From Gehongia tenuis (GTDB lineage Bacteria; Bacillota; Clostridia; Christensenellales; NSJ-53), in NCBI RefSeq assembly GCF_014384795.1, contig NZ_JACRSR010000001.1:930001-994000 (forward strand): a DNA stretch of 64,000 bases, read 5' to 3'. Position 1 is the stretch's first letter. Every line of letters begins with the position of its first letter. The notes under the pieces are model-generated. The model was not told where the DNA came from, did not search any database, and worked only from the letters and a program-made list of their open reading frames with translations. Below are positions 43,024 to 51,245 of the stretch, one piece after another. The position numbers and the translations under genes are program-made.

Positions 43024-44190
43024 ATGAAAAGAATGGGCAAACACTGTCTTTTATTTTTGTTGATGCTGTGCATCCTGATGTATCCGCTCTCCGCCGTCCA
43101 GGCAGAAGCCTTGGAGGAGATGCCCTTTGACGTGAGTGCCAAAAGCGCACTTTTGATGGACGCGGACAGCGGGACCATCATCTTTGAAAAAGCGGCGGAC
43201 GAAAAGCTGCCCATCGCCAGCGTCACCAAGATCATGACGCTCACTCTGTGTTTTGAAGCGCTGGAATCGGGCGCCGTAACCCTGGATCAGGAGGTCAACG
43301 TGTCCCAAAACGCGGCCTCCATGGGCGGCTCCCAGGTCTTTTTGGACGCCGGTCAGCCTTACAAGGTGGAGAATCTTTTGGAGTCCATCATCGTTGCCTC
43401 GGCCAACGACGCCAGCGTAGCCATGGCGGAGACCATCGCCGGCTCGGAGGAGGTGTTTGTGGAGCGCATGAACACCAAAGCCGCGGAGCTTGGCATGACG
43501 GGCACTCATTTTGCCAACTGCACCGGGCTTCCTCAGGAGGACCACTATTCCACAGCCAGGGATGTGGCTGCCATGAGTCAGGAACTCATCCAGCATCCGG
43601 ATTATTTCAAGTGGAGTACCATTTGGATGGATGAACTGAGTCATGCCAAGGATGGACGGGTGACGGAGCTGACCAACACCAACCGCATGGTGCGCTTTTA
43701 CGACGGCGCCGACGGCATTAAGACCGGTTCCACCGATGAAGCCAAGTACTGTCTCAGCGTATCGGCCAAACGAGGTGAATTCCGGCTCATCGGCGTGCTG
43801 CTGGGCTCGGAGAGCTCCGCCAAGCGCTTTGATGAGGCCACCAAGATGCTGGACTATGGCTTCGCAAACTATGAAACGGTAAGCCTCGGTCAAAGCGGCG
43901 AGATCAAGAATCAAAGCGTTGCCGTCAAAGGCGGCAGGGACGCACAGGTTCCCGTGGCCCTTGAAGGCGGCGAGACGGCTCTTCTTCGTAAAGGCACCGC
44001 CGATCAGGTCGAAAAATCCGTCAATCTGCCCGAAGTGGTGGAAGCTCCCGTTGTGAAGGGTGCAAAACTGGGCGAGATGATCATCACCCATGACGGCGAG
44101 ACTTTGGCAAATCTTCCCATCGTCGCCGCCGCCGATGTGCCCAAAGCGGGCTATGGCGACATCTTGAAGAAGATTTTAAGCCGCTGGTAG
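43024..44190 (+). CDS. dacF: D-alanyl-D-alanine carboxypeptidase (DacF-like)
   Basis: This 388-residue low-molecular-weight PBP has a signal peptide (about 1-27, AVQA|EA), SVTK (S66-K69), SAN (126-128) and KTG (233-235). It has the C-terminal PBP5-type domain and a probable amphipathic membrane anchor (YGDILKKILSRW). In Bacillus dacF heads the dacF-spoIIA operon and tunes spore cortex cross-linking. Here it follows deoB-punA as expected, but lysA comes next instead of spoIIAA. Confidence 0.9.
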   Translation: MKRMGKHCLLFLLMLCILMYPLSAVQAEALEEMPFDVSAKSALLMDADSGTIIFEKAADEKLPIASVTKIMTLTLCFEALESGAVTLDQEVNVSQNAASMGGSQVFLDAGQPYKVENLLESIIVASANDASVAMAETIAGSEEVFVERMNTKAAELGMTGTHFANCTGLPQEDHYSTARDVAAMSQELIQHPDYFKWSTIWMDELSHAKDGRVTELTNTNRMVRFYDGADGIKTGSTDEAKYCLSVSAKRGEFRLIGVLLGSESSAKRFDEATKMLDYGFANYETVSLGQSGEIKNQSVAVKGGRDAQVPVALEGGETALLRKGTADQVEKSVNLPEVVEAPVVKGAKLGEMIITHDGETLANLPIVAAADVPKAGYGDILKKILSRW

Positions 44191-44213
44191 AACCTGAGAA
44201 AACCATCGCGAAA

Positions 44214-44243
44214 TTGACACCCCTCCGCCGCCTGTGGTAACAT
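44214..44243 (+). promoter_or_regulatory. Sigma-A-type promoter of lysA, inside a hairpin
   Basis: Consensus TTGACA (44214-44219), 18 bp, TAACAT (44238-44243). The promoter spacer contains the left arm of the hairpin at 44217-44266, so transcripts from here omit that arm. Confidence 0.65.
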
Positions 44244-44270
44244 AAAGCGGTATACGGGAGGGGTGTTTTT
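44217..44270 (+). terminator. Terminator-like hairpin that also covers the lysA ribosome binding site
   Basis: ACACCCCTCC (44217-44226) and GGAGGGGTGT (44257-44266) are a perfect 10-bp inverted repeat with a 30-nt loop, followed by TTTTA. In readthrough RNA from dacF it would terminate or hide the GGAGGGG of lysA. Confidence 0.6.
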
Positions 44271-44271
44271 A

Positions 44272-45579
44272 TTGCGCGGAGAAGTGAATGAAAAAGGACA
44301 TTTGGTATTCGGCGGCTGCGACACGGTGAAGCTGGCAAACACCTTTGGAACGCCGCTTTATGTGATGGATGAAGATTATATCCGGGATCGCTGCCGAGGC
44401 TATGTGCGGGCTCTAAAGGAAAACGGCCTTGAGGGTATGGTGGCCTATGCGTCCAAGGCTTTTCTCAACATGGCGATGGTAAAAATCGTAGCCGAGGAGG
44501 GCATGGGGCTGGACGTGGTGTCCGGCGGAGAGCTCTATACCGCCTACAAGGCAGGATTTGATCTTGCCAAGGTTTTCTTCCATGGCAACAACAAAACTCC
44601 CGAAGAGATCGCCTTCGCTGTGGAACACGGCGTGGGCCGCATTGTGATCGATCACTTTGCAGAAATCGATATGGTTGCGGATATTGCGAGGAAGCGCGGC
44701 AAGAACGTGAACGTCCTCATCCGGGTGAAGCCCGGTGTGGACGCCCACACCCACCATTACATTCAAACGGGCAAGCAGGACTCAAAGTTTGGCTTTGGTA
44801 TCTCCGACGGCCAGGCCATGGAGGCAGCAAAGAGAATCATCGCTTCGGAGCATATCCATCTTGCGGGACTGCACTGCCACATCGGCTCTCAGATCTTTGA
44901 GCTCAAGCCCTTCGGCCTCACGGCTGAAATTATGGAGGATTTTCGGCTGGCCCTTATGAAGGAAACTGGGGAGCTGATGGAGGAAATCAATTTTGGCGGC
45001 GGCTACGGCATCCATTACACCGACGCCGATCATCCCCTCGATCCGTTGGAATATATCAAGGAAATTGCGGACGCCCTTAAAGCCCGCTGCGCCGAGCACG
45101 GACTTGCGCTGCCCCGGTTCATTGTGGAACCAGGCCGTTCCATCGTGGGTGAGGCTGGCATTACGCTGTACACCCTTGGTTCCATCAAGAACATCCCCGG
45201 AATCCGCACCTATGTGAGTGTGGACGGCGGCATGGGCGATAATCCCCGCCCCGCGCTCTATCAGGCGGAATATGAGGCGGTCGTGGCCAATAAGGCGAAG
45301 GCGGAGGCTGTACGCAAGGTAACGGTGGCAGGCCGCTGCTGTGAATCGGGCGATATGCTCATTCATGACATTGCACTGCCCGAAATCGAAGTGGGGGATA
45401 TTCTCGCCGTTTTCTCCACCGGCGCCTACAATTACTCCATGGCCTCGAACTATAACCGACTGCCGGTTCCCGCCGTGGTGCTGGCTAAGGATGGCAGGGC
45501 GGAGCTTATGGTGCGCCGTCAGACCTATGATGATCTGCTTCACTATGATGAGATGCCTTCCTGGCTCTCGAAAGCGTAA
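44272..45579 (+). CDS. lysA: Diaminopimelate decarboxylase
   Basis: This 435-residue fold-type III PLP decarboxylase carries out the last step of lysine synthesis from meso-DAP. The PLP lysine is K62 (YASKAFLNMAM), with HCHIGSQ, FIVEPGRSIVGEAG, SVDGGMGDNPRPALY and the substrate cysteine in GRCCESGDML. The start is TTG at 44272, eight bases after GGAGGGG; that RBS is the right arm of a hairpin. Confidence 0.93.
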   Translation: MRGEVNEKGHLVFGGCDTVKLANTFGTPLYVMDEDYIRDRCRGYVRALKENGLEGMVAYASKAFLNMAMVKIVAEEGMGLDVVSGGELYTAYKAGFDLAKVFFHGNNKTPEEIAFAVEHGVGRIVIDHFAEIDMVADIARKRGKNVNVLIRVKPGVDAHTHHYIQTGKQDSKFGFGISDGQAMEAAKRIIASEHIHLAGLHCHIGSQIFELKPFGLTAEIMEDFRLALMKETGELMEEINFGGGYGIHYTDADHPLDPLEYIKEIADALKARCAEHGLALPRFIVEPGRSIVGEAGITLYTLGSIKNIPGIRTYVSVDGGMGDNPRPALYQAEYEAVVANKAKAEAVRKVTVAGRCCESGDMLIHDIALPEIEVGDILAVFSTGAYNYSMASNYNRLPVPAVVLAKDGRAELMVRRQTYDDLLHYDEMPSWLSKA

Positions 45580-45582
45580 GCC

Positions 45583-46233
45583 ATGTTCAGCAGACTTTCC
45601 GATCCCCTGGGAATTTTATACACCATTCCAGCCATTCTGCTGGCCATGATGCTGCATGAGCTGGCTCATGCCCTGACCGCGGACAGACTGGGCGATCCCA
45701 CGCCCAGGAATATGGGGCGCATTACGCTGGATCCCTTTGCCCATGTGGATTGGGTGGGACTTATCATGTTCGTCATCATGGGTTTTGGCTGGGCCAAGCC
45801 GGTCACGACCCGTCCCAGCAACTATAAGAATCCCCGGACGGGCAGCATTCTGGTATCGGTGGCCGGACCGCTGGCCAACTTCGTATGGGCGTTCATCTTT
45901 TATGGAATTTATGCGTTTTTGGTGCTGGTGGCGGGGGTGGCGCCTTCATCCATTGGCATGCGCATTCTGGGGCCCATGTATTCGGTAAATCTTATCCTCG
46001 CTATTTTCAATCTGATTCCCATCCCGCCGCTGGACGGCTATCATGTGCTCACCGCACTGCTGCCTCCAAAGAACATGAAGTTTCTGTGGACGCTGGAGCG
46101 CTATGGATGGGTCGTTCTCATCGTGCTCTCCTTTACCGGCATCTTTGGAACCCTTCTTGGTTACGTGATGGGCTTTATCGAGGGCACGGTGTTCGGCAAC
46201 TTTTACACCTTCATCTTCTCTTTATTTGGGTGA
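45583..46233 (+). CDS. Site-2 protease family membrane metalloprotease (M50)
   Basis: This 216-residue polytopic protein has zinc motif HELAH (H25, E26, H29) in the first transmembrane helix, GFGWAKPV and the third-ligand motif NLIPIPPLDGYH. It belongs to the short YwhC/S2P-type group usually found before scpA. It is not likely to be SpoIVFB, which has a CBS domain and different context. The start is three bases after lysA. Confidence 0.9.
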   Translation: MFSRLSDPLGILYTIPAILLAMMLHELAHALTADRLGDPTPRNMGRITLDPFAHVDWVGLIMFVIMGFGWAKPVTTRPSNYKNPRTGSILVSVAGPLANFVWAFIFYGIYAFLVLVAGVAPSSIGMRILGPMYSVNLILAIFNLIPIPPLDGYHVLTALLPPKNMKFLWTLERYGWVVLIVLSFTGIFGTLLGYVMGFIEGTVFGNFYTFIFSLFG

Positions 46234-46237
46234 TGCT

Positions 46238-46972
46238 ATGGATTATGTGGTAAAACTTCAGGATTTCGAAGGTCCGCTGGACCTTCTTTTGCATCTGATC
46301 GGCCGGGCCAAGCTGGATATTCATGATATCTTTGTCTCGGAAATCACCGACCAATATCTGGCGTCCATGAAAGGCGTTGAGGAGCTCGATATGGATACGG
46401 CCAGTGAGTTTGTGTCCATTGCGGCAACGCTTCTGCTCATCAAATCCCGCTCCCTCCTCCCCAGACCTCCGCAAATCACGGAGGAGGAGGAAGAGGATCC
46501 GGAAATCGCCCTTATCCGCCGTTTGGAAGAGTACAAAAAGTTCAAGGAGGCGGGGGAGCAGCTTCGTCCCTATGAGCAGGAATTCTTAGGCACCTACTTC
46601 AAGCTCCCCGAGGAGTTTCCCGAGCCCAAGGCCCAGCTGGATTTCACCGGCGTGACCATGGAGGACCTTTATGCGGCCTTCAAGGCCATTCTGGACAAAA
46701 AGGCTGCGCCGGAAGAGCCCGATAAGCCCCGGGAGATTCCCAAGGACACCTATACCATCTCCGGCCGGATGCGCCACATTCGGACCATGCTGGGCCGCGC
46801 CCGGGAAATCCGCTTCAGCGAGCTTTTTGAAAAGGATCGAAACCGCATGGAGGTGGTGGTGACCTTCATGGCCCTTTTGGAACTCATTCAAAAAAGCGAG
46901 GTATGGGTCCGGCAAAAGGAGCCCTTCGGTGATATTCTGCTTGGCCAAACCGCAAGGAGGAACGCATCATGA
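46238..46972 (+). CDS. scpA: Segregation and condensation protein A
   Basis: This 244-residue kleisin has the N-terminal VKLQDFEGPLDLLLHLIGR, acidic linker (EEEEEDPEIALIRRLEEYK) and C-terminal winged helix (VVVTFMALLELIQKSEVWVRQ). It forms the SMC condensin complex with ScpB. Start ATG 46238; it overlaps scpB by four bases. Confidence 0.95.
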   Translation: MDYVVKLQDFEGPLDLLLHLIGRAKLDIHDIFVSEITDQYLASMKGVEELDMDTASEFVSIAATLLLIKSRSLLPRPPQITEEEEEDPEIALIRRLEEYKKFKEAGEQLRPYEQEFLGTYFKLPEEFPEPKAQLDFTGVTMEDLYAAFKAILDKKAAPEEPDKPREIPKDTYTISGRMRHIRTMLGRAREIRFSELFEKDRNRMEVVVTFMALLELIQKSEVWVRQKEPFGDILLGQTARRNAS

Positions 46973-47535
46973 ATCTTGACAGCGCAATGGAAGCGCTCTT
47001 GTTCGTGTCGGGCAATCCCCTCACTTTGGAGGATCTGGCCCAGGCGCTGGACGTATCCATGCTGGAGATCACGGCTGCCGCTCAGCATCTGCAGCAAAAC
47101 TATGAGACGCGGCAAAGCGGCCTTCGGGTGCTGATCTTCGAGGACAAGGTGCAGCTGGCCACCCGCCCGGAATACGGCGAGGTCATTGAGCGCTGGCTTA
47201 CCCCTCAAAAGCGCCAGGCACTGTCCCAGTCCGCCATGGAGACTTTGTCCATCATCGCTTACCGTCAGCCCATCACCCGGGCGGACGTGGAGGCCATTCG
47301 GGGCGTGAAGTGTGAATATGCACTGTCCGTGCTGCAGCGGCATAACCTGGTGATGGCTGTGGGCCGAAAGGATACCCTGGGCCGGCCGGTGCTCTACGGA
47401 ACCACCGACGATTTTTTGCGGTATTTCAATCTGCGCACTTTGGAGGACCTGCCCGGCAGGGAGGAACTCATCAAGGCTCCCGGTGAAACTCCGATCCTGG
47501 AGGAACCGCCGGAAGAAGAACCGGAGCTGGCATAA
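46969..47535 (+). CDS. scpB: Segregation and condensation protein B
   Basis: This 188-residue tandem winged-helix protein has MEALLFVSGNPLTLEDLAQAL, SQSAMETLSIIAYRQPITRADVEAIRGV and GRPVLYGTTDDFLRYFNL. It dimerises and binds ScpA. It has an acidic Pro/Glu tail. Confidence 0.95.
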   Translation: MNLDSAMEALLFVSGNPLTLEDLAQALDVSMLEITAAAQHLQQNYETRQSGLRVLIFEDKVQLATRPEYGEVIERWLTPQKRQALSQSAMETLSIIAYRQPITRADVEAIRGVKCEYALSVLQRHNLVMAVGRKDTLGRPVLYGTTDDFLRYFNLRTLEDLPGREELIKAPGETPILEEPPEEEPELA

Positions 47536-47586
47536 ATTTCATCTTTTCTTGGAAGAATAAGGACGATTCCCAATTGGAGGTGCGGC

Positions 47587-48204
47587 ATGGGAGTGGTCCT
47601 TTTTGTTTTGTTCATTTTATATCTGGGGGTTTGCCTTTGGACCTCCACCATTGCCATCGAGATTTTTCTGAAACGAGATGAACGGGGTATCGGCGGCAGC
47701 TTCCACCTGGTGCTGTGGGAGTGCATACGCGTGCCTATCGGTCTGTCCCGGAAACGCAAAAAGCCCAAAAAGCCATCGCCCATGGGAGAACGGCTGAAAA
47801 AAGCATGGAAGCGCGAACTTGTAATGCTTTTGAAGGAAGCGGCGCTGGGCAAGCATCCCAAACTCCGCATCGGTCTTGTCGAGCTCAAGGCCGAGCTGGG
47901 TATCGCCGATGCGGCTAAAACTGCACTGCTGGTATCCGGCATTTCCAGCGCGCTTTATTCCTTTTTTGCGCCCTTTTCCCGGGTTATGGTGCACCGGCCC
48001 AAAATTTTCATACGGCCCAATTTCAACCAGGTTTGTCTCTACGGCCGATTCCATTGCATAATCGGCCTTTCCATCGGCCATATTATGATTGCAGGTATTC
48101 GGTTGCTGCGCGAGATTTGGAAAGGCAGGCGATTAAACAATGAACCCTCATCCTATCGAAAACATCATGAGGACGACCCTGGAGAAAATCCGGGAAATGA
48201 TTGA
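47587..48204 (+). CDS. DUF2953 membrane protein
   Basis: This 205-residue protein has an N-terminal transmembrane helix (about 3-22), a Lys/Pro-rich stretch (SRKRKKPKKPSP), and family-like segments GLVELKAELGIADAAKTALLVSG and IFIRPNFNQVCLYG before a second helix. DUF2953 genes typically sit directly before ytfJ in Clostridia. Unknown function, probably sporulation-linked by context. Its 3' end overlaps ytfJ by 65 bases. Confidence 0.75.
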   Translation: MGVVLFVLFILYLGVCLWTSTIAIEIFLKRDERGIGGSFHLVLWECIRVPIGLSRKRKKPKKPSPMGERLKKAWKRELVMLLKEAALGKHPKLRIGLVELKAELGIADAAKTALLVSGISSALYSFFAPFSRVMVHRPKIFIRPNFNQVCLYGRFHCIIGLSIGHIMIAGIRLLREIWKGRRLNNEPSSYRKHHEDDPGENPGND

Positions 48205-48646
48205 CGTCAACACCATCATTGGAACGGCGGTGCACACCGGTGACGGTACGATGGTAATCCCGGTTTCGAAAGTGGGATTCGGCTTTGTGGCTGGAGGCGG
48301 CGAGTACAACTATGAGCTCAAGCCCGCCAAATCCGAGCTCCCCGCGGGGATGGAATGGCCCTTTGCCGGCGGTACCGGTGCGGGCGTTTCCGTCAGCCCC
48401 ATGGGTTTTCTGGTTGTGAGCAACGGGCAGGTCAAGGTATTGTCCATGACCCTGGATACACCCTACGACCGTATCATCGAGATGGTGCCCCAGGTAATCG
48501 ATGAGATCAAATGTTTCATCAAGAAGGACAAGGAGCAGCCCCAAAACCCCCAGAACCAGGGCGCACAGGCGGCTCAGACCTCCGCAGGCACCGCTCAGAA
48601 CCAGGCAAATGTTCAATATGGTGTTCCCCAGGACGAAAATTTCTAA
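48140..48646 (+). CDS. ytfJ: Sporulation protein YtfJ/GerW
   Basis: This 168-residue protein contains IENIMRTTLEKIREMIDVNTIIG, VIPVSKVGFGFVAGGGEY and GAGVSVSPMGFLVV, the GerW/YtfJ signature. GerW is a forespore protein needed for normal germination in Bacillus. The C-terminal 35 residues are Gln/Ala/Asn-rich and look disordered. It overlaps the DUF2953 gene; a terminator follows. Confidence 0.9.
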   Translation: MNPHPIENIMRTTLEKIREMIDVNTIIGTAVHTGDGTMVIPVSKVGFGFVAGGGEYNYELKPAKSELPAGMEWPFAGGTGAGVSVSPMGFLVVSNGQVKVLSMTLDTPYDRIIEMVPQVIDEIKCFIKKDKEQPQNPQNQGAQAAQTSAGTAQNQANVQYGVPQDENF

Positions 48647-48658
48647 AGAAAACGAAGT

Positions 48659-48717
48659 AAGCGGCCACCCATGTTTCATAGACTACTATGAAACCGGTGA
48701 GCCGCTTCTTTGTTTTT
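48659..48717 (+). terminator. Two-tiered terminator hairpin after ytfJ
   Basis: Outer arms AAGCGGC/GCCGCTT (48659-48665 / 48701-48707) enclose inner arms GTTTCATAG/CTATGAAAC (48673-48681 / 48686-48694). CTTTGTTTTT follows. Confidence 0.75.
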
Positions 48718-48747
48718 AAAAATATATTTGGAAAGGTGAAGGAAGTC

Positions 48748-49872
48748 ATGAAGAAAACACTTGCCATTTTGGTGGCGCTTTTTACGTTTTTCCTTTATAC
48801 TGAAATTGCTTGCGCCGCTCCCTCCTCATCGGCCCAGGCTTTCGCCGTGATGGAGGCCTCCACGGGGCGGCTTTTGTATGCGGGCAACGCCGACGCCGAA
48901 CTGCCCATGGCCAGTACCACGAAGATCATGACCACACTGGTAGCTCTGGAGAACGGCGACCTTGATCAGATGATCACCGTACCCAAAAACTGTGTGGGGG
49001 TGGAGGGTTCGTCTCTGTACGTGAAGGAGGGAGAGGAGTATTCCCTCCGCGATCTGCTGTATGGGCTTATGCTGCGCTCGGGCAATGATGCCGCGGAGAC
49101 CATTGCCGTGGGGCTGACGGGATCGGTGGACGGCTTTGTGGAACTGATGAACCAGAAGGCCGCAGAACTTGGCTGCACCGGCACCCATTTCGTCAATCCC
49201 CATGGGCTGACGGCTGAGGGGCATTACACCACCGCTCGTGATCTCGCCAAGATCACTTCCGCCGCCATGCAAAACGAAACCTTTCGGGAGATCACCGGGG
49301 CAAAAAGTTGGAAGATGACCACCGGCACCAATCCCAGGGTGATCAACAACAAGAACAAAATGCTCTGGGAATACGAGGGCGCGAACGGCGGCAAGACGGG
49401 TTATACATCCGCCGCAGGCCGGTGCCTTGTATCCACTGCCGAACGGGACGGCATGCAGCTGGTTTGCGTGGTGCTCAATTGCAGCCCCATGTTTGAAGAT
49501 TCCAAGGCTCTTTTGGATGAGGCGTTTGCCAACTACCACTGGACAAAGGTGCTTGCAAGCGGCGAGACCATGGCCATAGCTCCCGTGGAAAATGGCCGGG
49601 GGGAGAGCAGCGTGCCCGCGGTGACGCAGGGTGAGGTATGGTTTCCTTTGCTGGATGGAGAAAAGGCAAGGCTGCGGCTGAACTATGATGTGGCTGAGGC
49701 CAGGGCACCTGTAAAGACAGGGGACAGCTTAGGCACCATCACCCTCACGTTGGATGAAGATCTTTCCGCAACCGTGCCCATGGCATCGGCGGCGGATGTG
49801 GAAAAAGAACAATTTGGCGATTATGTCAGAAAGGTAATGGGAGGATGGAAAATGTTCCAAAGCAGTCCGTGA
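48748..49872 (+). CDS. dacB: D-alanyl-D-alanine carboxypeptidase (DacB-like)
   Basis: This 374-residue secreted PBP has a signal peptide (about 1-23), STTK (S56-K59), SGN (111-113), KTG (216-218) and a C-terminal domain ending in an amphipathic helix. It is a paralogue of the dacF product 5 kb upstream. Its place between scpAB and rluB is that of Bacillus dacB, which modifies the spore cortex; spmA and spmB, normally next, are absent. ATG at 48748. Confidence 0.88.
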   Translation: MKKTLAILVALFTFFLYTEIACAAPSSSAQAFAVMEASTGRLLYAGNADAELPMASTTKIMTTLVALENGDLDQMITVPKNCVGVEGSSLYVKEGEEYSLRDLLYGLMLRSGNDAAETIAVGLTGSVDGFVELMNQKAAELGCTGTHFVNPHGLTAEGHYTTARDLAKITSAAMQNETFREITGAKSWKMTTGTNPRVINNKNKMLWEYEGANGGKTGYTSAAGRCLVSTAERDGMQLVCVVLNCSPMFEDSKALLDEAFANYHWTKVLASGETMAIAPVENGRGESSVPAVTQGEVWFPLLDGEKARLRLNYDVAEARAPVKTGDSLGTITLTLDEDLSATVPMASAADVEKEQFGDYVRKVMGGWKMFQSSP

Positions 49873-50588
49873 GACTGCAAAAATTCATGGCGGATTGCGG
49901 GGTTGCTTCCCGAAGAAAGGCTGAAGAGATCATCAAGGCGGGACGCGTGCTGGTCAACGGTCAAAAGATCACCGAAATGGGCCGCCAGATCGATCCCGAT
50001 AGGGATCAGGTGATGGTGGACGGGGTTGCCCTGAAGCGGCCCGGCGGTAAAAAGGTGTACATTGCCTTCAACAAGCCTCAGGGCGTTCTCAGCACCGCAT
50101 CGGATGAGCGGGGCAGGCCCACAGTGCTGGACTATGTGGATGTTCCTGAACGCATTTACCCTGTGGGACGCCTCGATCTGGATACGGAGGGGCTCATTCT
50201 GCTTACCAACGACGGGGAGCTGGCTCACGATCTTACGCACCCCTCCGTGGGGATCGAGAAGGAGTATGAGGCCCTGGTGGGAGGCATCTTAACCCGGGCT
50301 CAGGCCGGCGCCCTGGAACGGGGGATCATGCTGGACGGCAGCAAGACCGCCCCGGCCAAAGTGGAAATCATCGAGATTCGCGAAGAAAAGACCCACGTGC
50401 GCCTTGTGATCCATGAGGGGCGGAACCGGCAGATCCGGCGCATGATGGACGCCGTGGGCCATCGGGTGCTCTTTTTGCGGCGGCTTCGGGTGGGCGGCAT
50501 CCATGTGGGCCATCTGCATGTGGGTGCCTGGCGCCATCTCACACAGGCCGAAGTGGCCCAGCTCAAAAAAATGGTGGACAAGCATTAG
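49845..50588 (+). CDS. rluB: 23S rRNA pseudouridine synthase (RluB-type)
   Basis: This 247-residue protein has an S4 domain (VRLQKFMADCGVASRRKAEEIIKAGRVLVN) and an RsuA/RluB catalytic domain with the aspartate motif GRLDLDTEGLILLTNDGELA and HEGRNRQIRRMMDAVGH. It isomerises a uridine in 23S rRNA. The ATG start lies directly after GGAGG and overlaps dacB; GTG at 49869 (VRLQKF) is an alternative. RluB rather than RsuA follows the genomic context. Confidence 0.88.
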   Translation: MENVPKQSVRLQKFMADCGVASRRKAEEIIKAGRVLVNGQKITEMGRQIDPDRDQVMVDGVALKRPGGKKVYIAFNKPQGVLSTASDERGRPTVLDYVDVPERIYPVGRLDLDTEGLILLTNDGELAHDLTHPSVGIEKEYEALVGGILTRAQAGALERGIMLDGSKTAPAKVEIIEIREEKTHVRLVIHEGRNRQIRRMMDAVGHRVLFLRRLRVGGIHVGHLHVGAWRHLTQAEVAQLKKMVDKH

Positions 50589-50602
50589 CAAAAGTTTGCT
50601 AA
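50585..50602 (+). promoter_or_regulatory. Perfect 18-bp palindrome, candidate operator of the oxaloacetate decarboxylase operon
   Basis: TTAGCAAAAGTTTGCTAA is an 8-2-8 perfect inverted repeat that overlaps the rluB stop codon and ends four bases before a consensus -35. It has no T-run, so it is more likely a protein-binding site than a terminator. The regulator is unknown. Confidence 0.5.
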
Positions 50603-50606
50603 ATAT

Positions 50607-50635
50607 TTGACAAAAAAATGGTTCCACCTTAAAAT
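50607..50635 (+). promoter_or_regulatory. Sigma-A-type promoter of the oxaloacetate decarboxylase operon
   Basis: Consensus TTGACA (50607-50612), 17 bp, TAAAAT (50630-50635). It starts a leader of about 100 nt, very AT-rich, before oadG. Confidence 0.7.
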
Positions 50636-50745
50636 TGTATAAAAGGAAAAAGAACTTCCGCGTAGAATTATGAATTTGGTGCAGATTTTGAAATTTTTTA
50701 AATCACTAGATTTAATAATTGTAAATGGAAAGGTGTGGTGGCTGC

Positions 50746-51192
50746 ATGGATAAACTCTTATACGGCCTAGGCGTAATGGCGATAGGCCTCGTTGTTGTTT
50801 TTCTAGGACTCATCATTCTCATCGGCCTTATCAAATGCCTCGGATTTTTGAAGGGCAAGGAGAAGAAACAGGAGGCGGCCGCGGCTACAGCAGCTCCGGC
50901 TCCTATGCCCGTTCAGGCTCCTGCTGAGGACAATGGCGCTGTGGTTGCGGCGATCTCCGCGGCCATTGCCGCTTACACGAACGGCGCGCCGGTGGTAATT
51001 AAAAAGATCAAGCGCAGCGGTCCCAATATGCTGCGGGTAAGAGCCTTCCGGCGGGATGACGCATTCGCACCGGAGTGGACGCAAAAGGAAGTGGGCAGCG
51101 TCATTCATCGCGGCAAGCCCAACATGCTGAAGGTTCGCCCCTTCGCCCGAAACGATGCTTTCGCACCGGACTGGACCCGAGAGGAAAAATAA
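50746..51192 (+). CDS. oadG: Oxaloacetate decarboxylase gamma-like subunit (OadG)
   Basis: This 148-residue protein has one N-terminal transmembrane helix (MDKLLYGLGVMAIGLVVVFLGL, typical OadG), an Ala/Pro linker and an unusual C-terminal tail. The tail repeats the unit PNMLxVRxFxRxDAFAPxWT twice (about 93-112 and 125-144). OadG assembles the alpha, beta and biotin carrier parts of the sodium pump. The ATG at 50746 restores the typical N-terminus; an in-frame ATG 21 bases upstream is less likely. Confidence 0.8.
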   Translation: MDKLLYGLGVMAIGLVVVFLGLIILIGLIKCLGFLKGKEKKQEAAAATAAPAPMPVQAPAEDNGAVVAAISAAIAAYTNGAPVVIKKIKRSGPNMLRVRAFRRDDAFAPEWTQKEVGSVIHRGKPNMLKVRPFARNDAFAPDWTREEK

Positions 51193-51245
51193 TTTTTCCA
51201 TAGATTACCGGCAACTGAAGAGTAATTTTGAGGAGGAAAAGGCAA

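Noticed and set aside
45583..46233. M50 protease as SpoIVFB, the pro-sigma-K processing enzyme
   Set aside because: It lacks a CBS domain and SpoIVFA partner and sits in the usual lysA-scpA position of a generic site-2 protease; the true SpoIVFB should be elsewhere.
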